Part shown: positions 8,608 to 16,391 of the stretch, in pieces
Layout of the letters: the number at the start of each line of letters is the position of its first letter
Position numbering within the stretch: position 1 is the stretch's first letter
Source of the DNA: Brevibacillus invocatus
GTDB taxonomy: Bacteria > Bacillota > Bacilli > Brevibacillales > Brevibacillaceae
DNA length: 64,000 nt
NCBI RefSeq assembly: GCF_003710915.1
Contig: NZ_RHHR01000026.1
Location: 1-64,000 of the forward strand
Reading direction: 5' to 3'
Translations under genes and position numbers: made by a program
The notes under the pieces: model-generated
The model's input: the letters and a program-made list of their open reading frames with translations, nothing else
The model's database searches: none
Told to the model about the DNA's origin: nothing

Positions 8608-9299
8608 TGGTCTCCTGCAAGATCATCGGAGAAGGCTACCCACTCGTCTTTCTCCACGCATTGGGAACGGATCACCGCTCCATGCAAGCATGGGCCGAAC
8701 CTCATTTTGCACATACTCTGGGCTATCAGCGGATTTATATCGACTTGCCCGCCCATGGTCACAGCCCGGTGGAAGACTGGGTGCGAACATCGGACGATCT
8801 CTTGTCCATGCTGCTTGACAAAACTTGACTCGCTGCTGGCCCATCGCTGCTTTGCCTTGGTGGCAATATCGTTTGGTGGATACGCACCTCATTTTGCACA
8901 TACTCTGGGCTATCAGCGGATTTATATCGACTTGCCCGCCCATGGTCACAGCCCGGTGGAAGACTGGGTGCGAACATCGGACGATCTCTTGTCCATGCTG
9001 CTTGACAAAACTTGACTCGCTGCTGGCCCATCGCTGCTTTGCCTTGGTGGCAATATCGTTTGGTGGATACGCACCTTGCCTTCTCGTATCATCCTGGAGC
9101 GAGATGAAGACGCGATATGCGGCTATCAGGATCATCTGGCACTGCTCAAAGCTTTTACCCATGCGACCTGCTCCATTCTCGACCAAGCTGGACACATGCT
9201 GGAGATCGAGCAGCCAGCGCTGTACAGAGCCTGTTTGCCAACTGGCTGGAGCGTGTGAAGTGCTTTCAGACAAGGGACGGGGTTGCTTCTGCTGAATAA
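8607..9299 (+). pseudogene. Decayed alpha/beta hydrolase with internal deletion and 187-bp tandem duplication
   Basis: The start MVSCKIIGEGYPLVFLHALGTD and the later nucleophile-elbow segment FALVAISFGGYA and the C-terminal ILDQAGHMLEIEQP are clear alpha/beta hydrolase pieces (oxyanion HxLG, nucleophile Ser, catalytic His), but they lie in different frames. Lesions seen: (1) an apparent extra A in the run at about 8819-8822, just before LDSLLAHR, shifts the frame; (2) a perfect 187-bp tandem repeat (8701-8887 and 8888-9074), not a multiple of 3; (3) about 90-100 residues expected between the nucleophile and the catalytic acid region are absent after 9074; (4) a further shift near 9230. No complete enzyme can be made. 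Coupled (TAATG) to the upstream lipoprotein gene. Confidence 0.88.
8701..9074. repeat. Perfect 187-bp tandem direct duplication
   Basis: Bases 8701-8887 are repeated as 8888-9074 with no mismatch that I can find. The bases before each copy (AC) and after each copy (CT) also match, giving a short ACCT microhomology at the junctions. The unit covers the strand/helix segment PHFAHTLG through SFGGYAP of the hydrolase. Complete identity points to a recent event or an assembly artefact. Confidence 0.95.
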
Positions 9300-9315
9300 T
9301 CGAAGAAAAAAGAGT

Positions 9316-9347
9316 ACCCCCTGACTCACTTGCTTAAGTCAGGGGGT
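9316..9347 (+). terminator. Terminator between the hydrolase remnant and the EIIC-like gene
   Basis: Perfect 11-bp arms ACCCCCTGACT and AGTCAGGGGGT with a 10-base loop, followed by CTTT on plus; on minus the flank is ACTCTTTTTTC, so it serves the convergent minus-strand gene at least as well. Confidence 0.8.
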
Positions 9348-9359
9348 CTTTGGATTGAC

Positions 9360-10928
9360 TCACTGAGCCTGTCCTTTTTTCTTGGCCATCTTGTTGGCGA
9401 CCAGCGTGATCAGGAAGGAGCATAACAGCCCACTCGCCATCGCGAGGATAAATCCGACCATGTTATTGGAAAGAAGTGGTGCCATGATCGAAGGCACATA
9501 GGCTGTTCCTCTGACGTCAAACAAACCAACCAGCATACCAGCTACACCTGAAGAGATCACAGCTCCTGCGAACACCAGCTTATTAGAGAACATGAATGGA
9601 TATGCTGCTTCGACGAAGGTACCAAAGCCCATATTGATCAAAAAACCAGGCGTCGCCAACGTAGCTTCGCTTTTTTCGCGTGGCGCTACGATATTCGCCA
9701 GTGTAATTCCCGCAGATACCATGACGAGTCCGACCATGTCCACTGCACCCAGGAAGCTGTTCCCTGTTTTCTCCATCTCCAAAAGCACAATCGGCAAAAT
9801 CGCGGCATGATACACACCGCCAATGATCGCTGGCCAGATGAGAAGTCCTGCAATCAAACCCGCCAGGATCGGGCTGTAAGCCACCGCTCCTTCAATCAGA
9901 ACTTTTACCCACTCCCCTGCCTGCAAGGCAATCGGCGCCAACAAATAATAGACGATCAATCCTGATACTAGCCCAGAGATACCGCCGGCAATAATATTGA
10001 CAGTCGTGGTCGGAAACCGCCACTCGATACATTTTCTAAACAGCAGATTCACCAAAAGACCTGCGCCTATACCGCCAAGCATACCGCCAATAATTCCTCC
10101 ATCGATAGACAAGACGCCTGCCAGCACCCCTGCCACGACGGATACCTCTTCCATGTCAGACACTTGTTTCGCCGCTACCGCCGCAATCACGACGGGCAGT
10201 GCCTTGATCAAGACGTCAAACACTTCACTCAGCATGGACAAACCGGGTATCTTACTGAGGGCAAGGATCAATGCCAGCGCGATAAAGCCCGGCAGCGAAG
10301 CCATCATGATTCCTCGAATTTGGACTCGCTTCCACGGGCTAGCCGAGATACCCGACGCTTGCTTCGAATCCCCGATCATCGGTCTGTACGCGATTCCCCA
10401 GTGCTTGCTGAATACGGTGAGAAAACTGATCGCTCTCGTCCGGTTTGTCGTTCCTGTCGTTCCGGAAGTCAGAATGACCAAAGCGCCCTTTGACGCGATC
10501 TGTGCCATCGACGTACCGCCTGTACCAGCGATCGGTACCTGCTGATCGACTGCTGCGCGAACGACCTGCTGATTGGCACCGTCTGGCGCTGCACTCATCA
10601 CGATCAAGCCATCGACGTTTCCTGCCCGTATCTGGCTTGCGATCTCTTCGTCCAGGCTGGCTGCATACCGGTTGCACGCCTCCAGCGGTCCCTCGAACAC
10701 TGAGACCACTTGACTGACTTTTTCATTCCATACATACACCGCAGCATCTGTCGAGTCGCCGGCTGAATCCATCGAGCTTTTAGCCGCAATGAACTGGACC
10801 GCTGCCAGCTCGATTCCTGCTGACTCGATCTGTGTGATGATTTCACCCAAGAGCTTTTCAGGATCTTTTCCTCCCAGATTATATAAATTGCCCCCGCTGC
10901 TTCCTACGACTGCTATCCGCTTTGTCAC
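9360..10928 (-). CDS. PTS EIIC-like membrane protein with an extra N-terminal cytosolic domain
   Basis: 522 residues from the GTG at 10928, placed 9 bases after GGGAG; a TTG two codons earlier is too near that site. Residues about 1-190 form a soluble domain of unknown fold with a glycine-rich start (VVGSSGGNLYNLGGKD) and a GTGGTSMAQIASKGALVILTSGTTG segment. Residues about 200-515 are a multi-pass membrane domain resembling PTS EIIC of the fructose-like PF13303 type: GGVYHAAILPIVLLEMEKTG and FGTFVEAAYPFMFSNK are characteristic. No EIIA or EIIB domain or gene is nearby, so phosphoryl-coupled transport is not shown. Substrate unknown. Confidence 0.7.
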   Translation of the reverse strand: MTKRIAVVGSSGGNLYNLGGKDPEKLLGEIITQIESAGIELAAVQFIAAKSSMDSAGDSTDAAVYVWNEKVSQVVSVFEGPLEACNRYAASLDEEIASQIRAGNVDGLIVMSAAPDGANQQVVRAAVDQQVPIAGTGGTSMAQIASKGALVILTSGTTGTTNRTRAISFLTVFSKHWGIAYRPMIGDSKQASGISASPWKRVQIRGIMMASLPGFIALALILALSKIPGLSMLSEVFDVLIKALPVVIAAVAAKQVSDMEEVSVVAGVLAGVLSIDGGIIGGMLGGIGAGLLVNLLFRKCIEWRFPTTTVNIIAGGISGLVSGLIVYYLLAPIALQAGEWVKVLIEGAVAYSPILAGLIAGLLIWPAIIGGVYHAAILPIVLLEMEKTGNSFLGAVDMVGLVMVSAGITLANIVAPREKSEATLATPGFLINMGFGTFVEAAYPFMFSNKLVFAGAVISSGVAGMLVGLFDVRGTAYVPSIMAPLLSNNMVGFILAMASGLLCSFLITLVANKMAKKKGQAQ

Positions 10929-11147
10929 ATGCAAGATCTCCCAACGTTTTGTTTTGTTTTGTTAAAGCGTTACTTTGTTAATTAGGTATAGTTTTACTTT
11001 AGTAAAGGATGACACATAATTCAAGAGATTCTCTGTATTTATTTGATGAGATTGAACAGATTGACATGAATATAGAAATCTTCAGATAATATGGTATAAT
11101 TTGTCTTGTGATTTTACATACCGATGTATCAAGGTGGGGTGAAAAGC
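10929..11147. promoter_or_regulatory. Divergent 5' region with extended -10 promoter for the small membrane protein
   Basis: On the plus strand TGGTATAAT at 11092-11100 is an extended -10 element; no good -35 lies 17 bases upstream, though TTGACA occurs at 11061-11066 (too far). The region is AT-rich with a repeated AAAAC pattern near 10945-10965 next to the GTG of the minus-strand gene. Confidence 0.5.
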
Positions 11148-11312
11148 GTGGTAAACGAATATGGGATTGGCTGGGGAACGCTTGCATTGATCAACGCTGG
11201 ACTTGCTCAGGGAAAAAACCGCAGTGGATTTAACTGGTTTCTCATCTCCTTGCTGCTTGGACCACTCGCTACCTTCCTGCTCCTTCTGATGGATAAGCTG
11301 CCTCACGAATAA
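11148..11312 (+). CDS. Small integral membrane protein
   Basis: 54 residues from the GTG at 11148, 7-8 bases after AGGTGGGG; the upstream in-frame ATG (11124) and GTG (11139) are badly spaced. The pattern QGKNRSGFNWFLISLLLGPLATFLLLLMD is a motif seen in many small bacterial membrane proteins (K-x-R-S-x3-W-F-x2-S-L-L-L-G-P-x-A-T). One or two transmembrane helices. Function unknown. It follows a good extended -10 promoter. Confidence 0.65.
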   Translation: MVNEYGIGWGTLALINAGLAQGKNRSGFNWFLISLLLGPLATFLLLLMDKLPHE

Positions 11313-11333
11313 GAAAACCACTCTCGAGGCAGT

Positions 11334-11363
11334 AAAAAACCCCCTCTCTGTTGAAGAAAGGGG
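11334..11363 (-). terminator. Minus-strand terminator for the 42-residue CxxC protein
   Basis: On the minus strand CCCCTTTC and GAGAGGGG pair (one G-T wobble) around a 7-base loop and are followed by TTTTTT. Confidence 0.75.
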
Positions 11364-11379
11364 ATCATCCATGATTTAT

Positions 11380-11508
11380 TTATTTTTCTTCATTATTCTG
11401 ACTATCTTTGTAGCAATCTATACACAGACCTTCATTATTCTCGATCTCATATTCGGTCAAGCGAGCTTGACATGTTTTGCACATCTTCTCTGTCAGTACC
11501 AAGTTCAC
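11380..11508 (-). CDS. Small zinc-ribbon-like protein, CxxC-x15-CxxC
   Basis: 42 residues, read directly from the minus strand: GTG start at 11508 with AAAGGAG 8 bases upstream. Cys pairs at residues 10/13 (CKTC) and 29/32 (CIDC) are arranged like a treble-clef or zinc-ribbon knuckle; the segment between is LTEYEIENNEGL, and the C-terminus is charged (KDSQNNEEK). It is closed by a strong terminator, which supports its reality. Function unknown; such proteins often bind nucleic acid or protein partners. Confidence 0.7.
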   Translation of the reverse strand: MNLVLTEKMCKTCQARLTEYEIENNEGLCIDCYKDSQNNEEK

Positions 11509-11634
11509 TGTCCTATCTCCTTTCCGAGGAAATCTATCTGTATACCTTTATTATAACCATTTACTTATATAAAACTCGGATTTTGTGTTAAAATTTTGTG
11601 AATTCTTACAAAAATATTTTTCAGGAGCTTCTGT

Positions 11635-12104
11635 ATGTCACCTTCCTTATTTGCTTACACGATTGACGAGGATCCCTTCCACTTGTTTTCCGCCTCTCAT
11701 TTGGTCGTGCTGCTGCTTTTTGTTGTGCTCACGGCCGCTCTTTTTGTATATCGGAAAAAATGCCGTTCCTCTGCACGTTCCAGGCACACACTGCGCTATA
11801 CGCCTGTCTGTTCATGACATGGGTGGAAGGATATCGCCCAACGCTTCGCTCAGTCTGGAAAACGATGGGCTTTCTCAATGTGCTCCTACTCGTGGCTTTG
11901 CTGGTCAATCACTTTACAGGCGGGAACTACCTGTTCGTCTCACACAAGCCGGAGAACCCTAGCCTGATTGATTACCTGGGCGAGTATCCGTGGTACATCC
12001 TCTCCCTGGAAGTCGTCGCTTTGGCGGTCTTTCTCCTGCTTTATTGGCCTTTTGCATGGGGCAAAAAAGCAATATCCTCATCCTCACAAGAGATGTCTTC
12101 ATGA
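11635..12104 (+). pseudogene. ywaF-type (TIGR02206) membrane protein gene with internal deletion and frameshift
   Basis: The first ~48 codons from ATG 11635 (AGGAG upstream) encode FHLFSASHLVVLLLFVVL and a basic loop ending RHTLRYT, then run into a stop in the wrong frame at about 11815. The second part, in another frame from about 11800, reads FMTWVEGYRPTLRS, NYLFVSHKPENPSLIDYLG, YPWYILSLEVVALAVFLLLYWPF, the conserved C-terminal third of YwaF-like proteins (normally about 230-240 residues). About 100 central residues are missing and the two halves are out of frame. The 3' end overlaps the LysR gene on the other strand by 6 bases. Confidence 0.8.
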
Positions 12105-12983
12105 AGGCAGTGCACAATTCCGTACCCAATCCTCCACGCAAGCCAAGAATCGCTGTGCGGCTGGAGACAGGTTGGCCATCGAGGGGGCACCAATTCCGAT
12201 CGTTCGATAGTGGGCTCCCTCCAAAGGAATGACACAAATATTCGCAGGCAGTCGAAACAAGATCATTTCCGGGAGAATGCTGATTCCGAGGCCATTTTGC
12301 ACCATCGCAATAATCGCATGATCGTCTCCCAGCTCGTATTTGATTTTTGGCTGCAGCTTGTATTCCTTTAAAATGCGCTGGATATCATTGTCACAGCCAA
12401 TGGTCGGCATGATAAATGTTTCTTCTACCAGCTCGCTTACCTGTACGATTTCTCTCGCGGCAAGCGGATGATCAGAAGGCACCAGCAAGAGCATGCGATC
12501 TTTTTTGAGAGGCAGCAGATCGAAGGATGTTGCAGTAGGCATGGAGACAAAACCGAGATCTACTTTTCCCGCTGAAACCCACTCTTCAATATCGTCGTAG
12601 TATCCCTCGAACAGCTTGATTTCTATGTTCGGATAGGCGTCCTGGAATTGCTTCAAGATCCCCGGTAGCCATTGCGTCGAGACACTGGTGAATGTACCGA
12701 GATTTACGGTTCCCGACTCAATGCCTTTTATTGCGTCCACTTCCTGTTTCATTTGTTCATTGACCCGCAGAATCTCGCGCATATAGCCATACAGTCGCTC
12801 CCCATTGCTTGTCAGGCTGATTCCAGACCTCCCACGGATCATGAGTGTCAGGCCAAATTCCTGTTCCAGACTGGCTATGGCATGACTGACAGCCGACTGT
12901 GTTAACCCGAGAAGCTCCCCTGCTTTGGTCAAGCTGCCTGTTTCCATCACCGACGTGAAAACTTCGTACTTATTGAGACTCAT
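12099..12983 (-). CDS. LysR-type transcriptional regulator
   Basis: 294 residues, typical LysR length. Residues 1-60 are the winged helix-turn-helix (YEVFTSVMETGSLTKAGELLGLTQSAVSHAIASLE); residues about 90-290 are the periplasmic-binding-protein-like effector domain (GTVNLGTFTSVSTQWLPGIL at its start). Start ATG follows AGAGGGG. It is divergent from the EamA transporter with 144 bases between, the usual arrangement in which a LysR protein controls the neighbouring gene; T-N11-A sites are possible in that gap but none is decisive. Inducer unknown. Confidence 0.9.
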   Translation of the reverse strand: MSLNKYEVFTSVMETGSLTKAGELLGLTQSAVSHAIASLEQEFGLTLMIRGRSGISLTSNGERLYGYMREILRVNEQMKQEVDAIKGIESGTVNLGTFTSVSTQWLPGILKQFQDAYPNIEIKLFEGYYDDIEEWVSAGKVDLGFVSMPTATSFDLLPLKKDRMLLLVPSDHPLAAREIVQVSELVEETFIMPTIGCDNDIQRILKEYKLQPKIKYELGDDHAIIAMVQNGLGISILPEMILFRLPANICVIPLEGAHYRTIGIGAPSMANLSPAAQRFLACVEDWVRNCALPS

Positions 12984-13127
12984 GCATACCCCTCTTTTTC
13001 ATGAAAACAATTTGTGCAAACCATAATAAACATTCATTTTTCTTATTCAAGCGATACCCTTATACTGAAAACGTATCAAGAGATAAAGTGTCCCAGCTTC
13101 AATCTGCGGGGATAAGGGAGCACGAGA

Positions 13128-14036
13128 ATGAAACCTCAATTAAAAGCTGATCTGGCTATGCTTTTGGTAACCCTTTTTTGGGGTTCCTCCTATCTGTTCA
13201 TGCAGATGGGGCTTACAGATCTGCAAACCTTCAATTTTATTGCTCTGCGCTTTTTGCTCGCCTTTGTCTTGGCTGGTCTTTTCTTTCGTCGGCGCATCCT
13301 GCGTACTCATCGGAAGACCCTCGGCAAAACGTTTGTTCTAGGCACCCTATTGTTTGGCGTTTTTGTTACGATTACGACTGGTTTGAAGACAACCACTGCA
13401 TCCCAGGCAGGTTTTCTCGTCAGTCTGACTGTCATCTTCGTACCGTTCTTATCCATGCTGCTGCGCCAGATTCCGCCGCCACGTGTTTTTCTTGGAGCGT
13501 TTCTCGCACTGATCGGTATTGGTTTGCTCACATTGAACAGCCAGCTTGAAATCAGCCGTGGGGATTTGTTATGCATTCTCGGCGCTGTGTTTTATGCCAT
13601 TCACATCATCGTTACTGGCAGATGGGCAAATCAATCCGATCCGCTCCAGCTCGGTGTTTACCAGCTCGGTTTCACTGGCCTGCTTGGGCTGCTCTTTTCA
13701 CTAGCTTTGGAAACGCCGCGGCTCCCCGTAACCCCTGAGGCATGGTTTGCGGTTCTGATGCTGGGCATCTTCTGCTCGGCCGTCGGATTCGTGGTGCAGA
13801 CGGTAGCCCAGCAGTACACGACTCCGACGCACACTGCCCTGATCTTTTCAATGGAACCCGTACTCGCTGTCGCAATCGCGTTTTTGGTCACGGGTGAAAT
13901 GCTTTCGTTGCGCGGGTATGTGGGTGCAGCCCTGGTATTGTTCAGCATCCTGATCGCCGAAATGGATCTGGGTAAATGGCTGCGACGCAAATCCTCAAAA
14001 AAGCTGGCAGTAACTGAAAAAAACGTGCAGGCATGA
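13128..14036 (+). CDS. EamA/DMT family transporter
   Basis: 302 residues with ten predicted membrane helices in two EamA repeats of five helices. The start LAMLLVTLFWGSSYLFMQMGL carries the family motif (W-G-s-s), and the second repeat contains GLLFSLALETPRLP through SMEPVLAVAIAFLVTGE, with the conserved E-P-V before the last helices. The C-terminus is basic (RRKSSKK). It probably exports metabolites or amino-acid derivatives. Ribosome site AAGGGAG. Possibly regulated by the divergent LysR protein; TATACT at 13061-13066 may be its -10. Confidence 0.88.
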   Translation: MKPQLKADLAMLLVTLFWGSSYLFMQMGLTDLQTFNFIALRFLLAFVLAGLFFRRRILRTHRKTLGKTFVLGTLLFGVFVTITTGLKTTTASQAGFLVSLTVIFVPFLSMLLRQIPPPRVFLGAFLALIGIGLLTLNSQLEISRGDLLCILGAVFYAIHIIVTGRWANQSDPLQLGVYQLGFTGLLGLLFSLALETPRLPVTPEAWFAVLMLGIFCSAVGFVVQTVAQQYTTPTHTALIFSMEPVLAVAIAFLVTGEMLSLRGYVGAALVLFSILIAEMDLGKWLRRKSSKKLAVTEKNVQA

Positions 14037-14065
14037 GGTCTTCCTCGCCTGCAAGTTCATTTTTT
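14027..14065 (+). terminator. Terminator at the end of the EamA gene
   Basis: GCAGGC-AT-GAGG and CCTC-GCCTGC pair around TCTT, overlapping the last codons, and are followed by AAGTTCATTTTTT. Confidence 0.75.
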
Positions 14066-14070
14066 CTGGC

Positions 14071-15666
14071 TTAACGCGTGTAGCAAACCTTTCCGCCGAT
14101 GACGGTCATGACAATTTTCGTCGAGAGCAGTTCATCCGGGTCCATCGCAAACAAATCGTTCGAATAAACAGTCATATCGGCAAACTTGCCTCGACTCAAG
14201 GTGCCCTTCAGATGATCTTCATGGGTAACTTTTGCTCCACCGGTCGTGAATAGCGAGATCGCTTCCTGCATGGTCAGCTTCTCCTCCGGCATGTAGCCAC
14301 CATGCGTTTCCCCTGGTGCTTTGCGGGTGACCGCTGCATGAATCCCCAGCAAAGGATCGATTGGCTCCACCGGGGTATCCGATCCGCCCGCGCAAATAAT
14401 CCCTTTCCGGATCATCGTTTTCCAGATATACGAATATTTGATCCGTTCTTCACCCACGCGATCGATCACCCACGGAAAGTCTCCCGCCAAAAAGCGCGGC
14501 TGGATGTCCGCGATTCGGTTGGGATGCTGCAAGCGCTCCAGCAGATCTGGCCGGACAATCTGCGTATGAATGAGTCGATCCCGATAGGCTGCCGGCGCGA
14601 ATTGGTCCAAACTGTCCAAGACCATCTCTAGTGCCTTGTCGCCGATGGTATGGACCGCAATCGGCATGCTGAGGGCTCGCGCCTGCCGAACCAGCTCTGT
14701 CAATTCTTCTTGCTCGTGCACTGGATAGCCGCTGGTGGTCGGATCGTCCGCATAGGGAGCCGACAAATAGGCAGTGCGCCGTCCCAGTGCTCCATCCGCA
14801 AAGATCTTCACAGCTCCTATCTGCACATGGCTGTTGCCATAGCCTGCATACATCTGCTGTTCGCGCAGCTCATGCATGTGAGGATAGTAAACGAGCAGGT
14901 TGCAACGAAGCGCCAGCTCTTCCTGATTGATCAGCTCATCGTAGAGACGGTAGGTTTGAGCCAATCCACCCAATTCGCGCAAATCTTCGGTGTGCGCACC
15001 TGTCAGGCCATGCTGGAGCGCATACTGAATGGAGTTGCGCAGGCTCGTCTTCAGCTGATCGTAGCTTGGTTTGGGAATATGCGGCTTGACCAGATTGGAA
15101 GCCGTCTCCAGCAGCATCCCCGTCGGACGTCCTGTGTCCGGATCGCAGACGACCACGCCCCCTGCCGGAACTGCCATTTCCGGATGATAGCCAATCCTTT
15201 CCAGCGCTTTACTGTTGACCAGATTTGCATGCCCGCATATGCGAGAGAGCATGATCGGACAATGCGGAGCGACCCGGTCCAGCTCTTCGATGGTAGGAAT
15301 TCCTCCACCATTTACGAACAGATTTTCGTCCCACCCAAATCCTTCCATCCATTCCTCGGGGCCCGTTTCTTCAGCTCTTTGCTTAATGAGCATCAACATT
15401 TCATCCTTGGAGGTCGCCTTGCTCAAATTGAGCTGCATAAAAGTCAAGCCTTGCCAGCCCAAGTGCAAATGGCTGTCAATCAAACCAGGAGTTGCTGTAT
15501 GTCCCTGTAGGTCAATTACTTGAGCCCCTGTTCCCCACTGTGAGAGCATGTCCGCGCCACTGCCCAAGTCATGAACGAGTCCATCCCGGACGACGAGGGC
15601 CTGGACGAACAAATGCTGCGGATCGCCCGTGTAAATCCTTCCGTTCGTAAATATCGTGGTTGTCAT
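14071..15666 (-). CDS. Amidohydrolase family 3 protein (YtcJ-like)
   Basis: 531 residues. A composite urease-type hydrolase: the N-terminal beta region starts TTTIFTNGRIYTGD and the metal-binding motif is GLIDSHLHLGW (about residues 60-70). Later metal/active-site positions are CGHANLVNSKAL, VKIFADGALGRRTAYLS (the modified Lys region), AVHTIGDKAL and GGSDTPVEPIDPLLGIHAA. The C-terminal beta sandwich has GTLSRGKFADMTVYSND. Relatives hydrolyse N-formyl or N-acyl compounds, but the substrate cannot be told. Ribosome site AGGAGGCATATGCA precedes the ATG. Confidence 0.88.
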   Translation of the reverse strand: MTTTIFTNGRIYTGDPQHLFVQALVVRDGLVHDLGSGADMLSQWGTGAQVIDLQGHTATPGLIDSHLHLGWQGLTFMQLNLSKATSKDEMLMLIKQRAEETGPEEWMEGFGWDENLFVNGGGIPTIEELDRVAPHCPIMLSRICGHANLVNSKALERIGYHPEMAVPAGGVVVCDPDTGRPTGMLLETASNLVKPHIPKPSYDQLKTSLRNSIQYALQHGLTGAHTEDLRELGGLAQTYRLYDELINQEELALRCNLLVYYPHMHELREQQMYAGYGNSHVQIGAVKIFADGALGRRTAYLSAPYADDPTTSGYPVHEQEELTELVRQARALSMPIAVHTIGDKALEMVLDSLDQFAPAAYRDRLIHTQIVRPDLLERLQHPNRIADIQPRFLAGDFPWVIDRVGEERIKYSYIWKTMIRKGIICAGGSDTPVEPIDPLLGIHAAVTRKAPGETHGGYMPEEKLTMQEAISLFTTGGAKVTHEDHLKGTLSRGKFADMTVYSNDLFAMDPDELLSTKIVMTVIGGKVCYTR

Positions 15667-15786
15667 TGCATATGCCTCCTAGTTTAGCCTTACTCAAAAC
15701 AGCTTTCGTTTTACTACTTTCTTAATTGTTCATGGGTTGCTTTTATCCTTCTTTATTCCTGAATTCAACTCCAATTTAAAAAACAC

Positions 15787-15816
15787 TTGTTCGCATTTGG
15801 AAATCATCGGTATAAT
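15787..15816 (+). promoter_or_regulatory. Sigma-A type promoter of the nucB-like gene
   Basis: TTGTTC (15787-15792), 18-base spacer, TATAAT (15811-15816). Transcription would start about 15823, which rules out the in-frame ATG at 15824 as translation start and supports the TTG at 15869. Confidence 0.75.
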
Positions 15817-15868
15817 ACGAGTTATGTTGCGAAAAACCAACAAGTTTTGGGAGACAAGGAGAAAACCA

Positions 15869-16315
15869 TTGAGACGTAAGAAAAAGAAAAAAAATTCGCC
15901 TATCCTACTCTTTCTTGCCATCGTCGTCGCTGTTTGCACCTATCTGTTTGGGGAGCTAGAGACTGGTACGCCGGTCAGCACACCGACCGAAGCGGATCTC
16001 GTCCTGGAATTTCCGAGCCAGCGCTTCCCTGAGACTGCGGCACATATTCAAGCAGCTGTGGAGAATGGTCACTCCTCCATCTGCACGATTGACCGCAAAG
16101 GTGCCGATCAAAATCGGGATGAGTCCCTGCTAGGCATTCCTACCAAACGCGGCTTCGATCGGGACGAATGGCCGATGGCGATGTGTGCGGAAGGCGGCAA
16201 GGGTGCAGATATCGCCTACATATCCCCATCTGATAATCGCGGAGCGGGATCTTGGGTCTCCAATCAGCTGGAGAACTACCCGGACGGGACGCGTGTGCAA
16301 TTTGTGGTGAAATGA
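15869..16315 (+). CDS. NucA/NucB-type deoxyribonuclease, membrane anchored
   Basis: 148 residues from TTG at 15869, 7 bases after AAGGAG. The N-terminus is highly basic (LRRKKKKKNSPI) followed by one hydrophobic helix (LLFLAIVVAVCTYLFG) with no obvious cleavage site, so it may stay anchored with the nuclease outside. Residues about 50-148 match the NucA/NucB domain: FPSQRFPETAAHIQAAVENGHSS, CTIDRKGADQNR, then FDRDEWPMAMC with the D-x-D-E-W-P catalytic core, and GGKGADIAYISPSDNRGAGSW. Family members degrade extracellular DNA during sporulation or competence. A vegetative-type promoter is present, unlike the sporulation control known for B. subtilis nucB. Confidence 0.88.
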   Translation: MRRKKKKKNSPILLFLAIVVAVCTYLFGELETGTPVSTPTEADLVLEFPSQRFPETAAHIQAAVENGHSSICTIDRKGADQNRDESLLGIPTKRGFDRDEWPMAMCAEGGKGADIAYISPSDNRGAGSWVSNQLENYPDGTRVQFVVK

Positions 16316-16320
16316 ACGTA

Positions 16321-16355
16321 AAACCCGCTCGGCCGTGAATGCGCCATGCGGGTTT
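16321..16355 (+). terminator. Terminator after the nucB-like gene
   Basis: Arms AAACCCGC and GCGGGTTT (8 bp), 19-base loop, then GCTTTT. Confidence 0.7.
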
Positions 16356-16391
16356 GCTTTTGAGGAAGCAGTGGAGACTCTCCCAGCTGGA

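Noticed and set aside
8701-9074. Possible CRISPR or mobile-element repeat
   Set aside because: Only two adjacent copies of coding sequence, no spacers, no terminal inverted repeats or transposase.
8623-9273. 216-codon open frame on the minus strand across the duplication
   Set aside because: It is antisense to the hydrolase remnant, is extended only because of the 187-bp duplication, and repeats itself internally.
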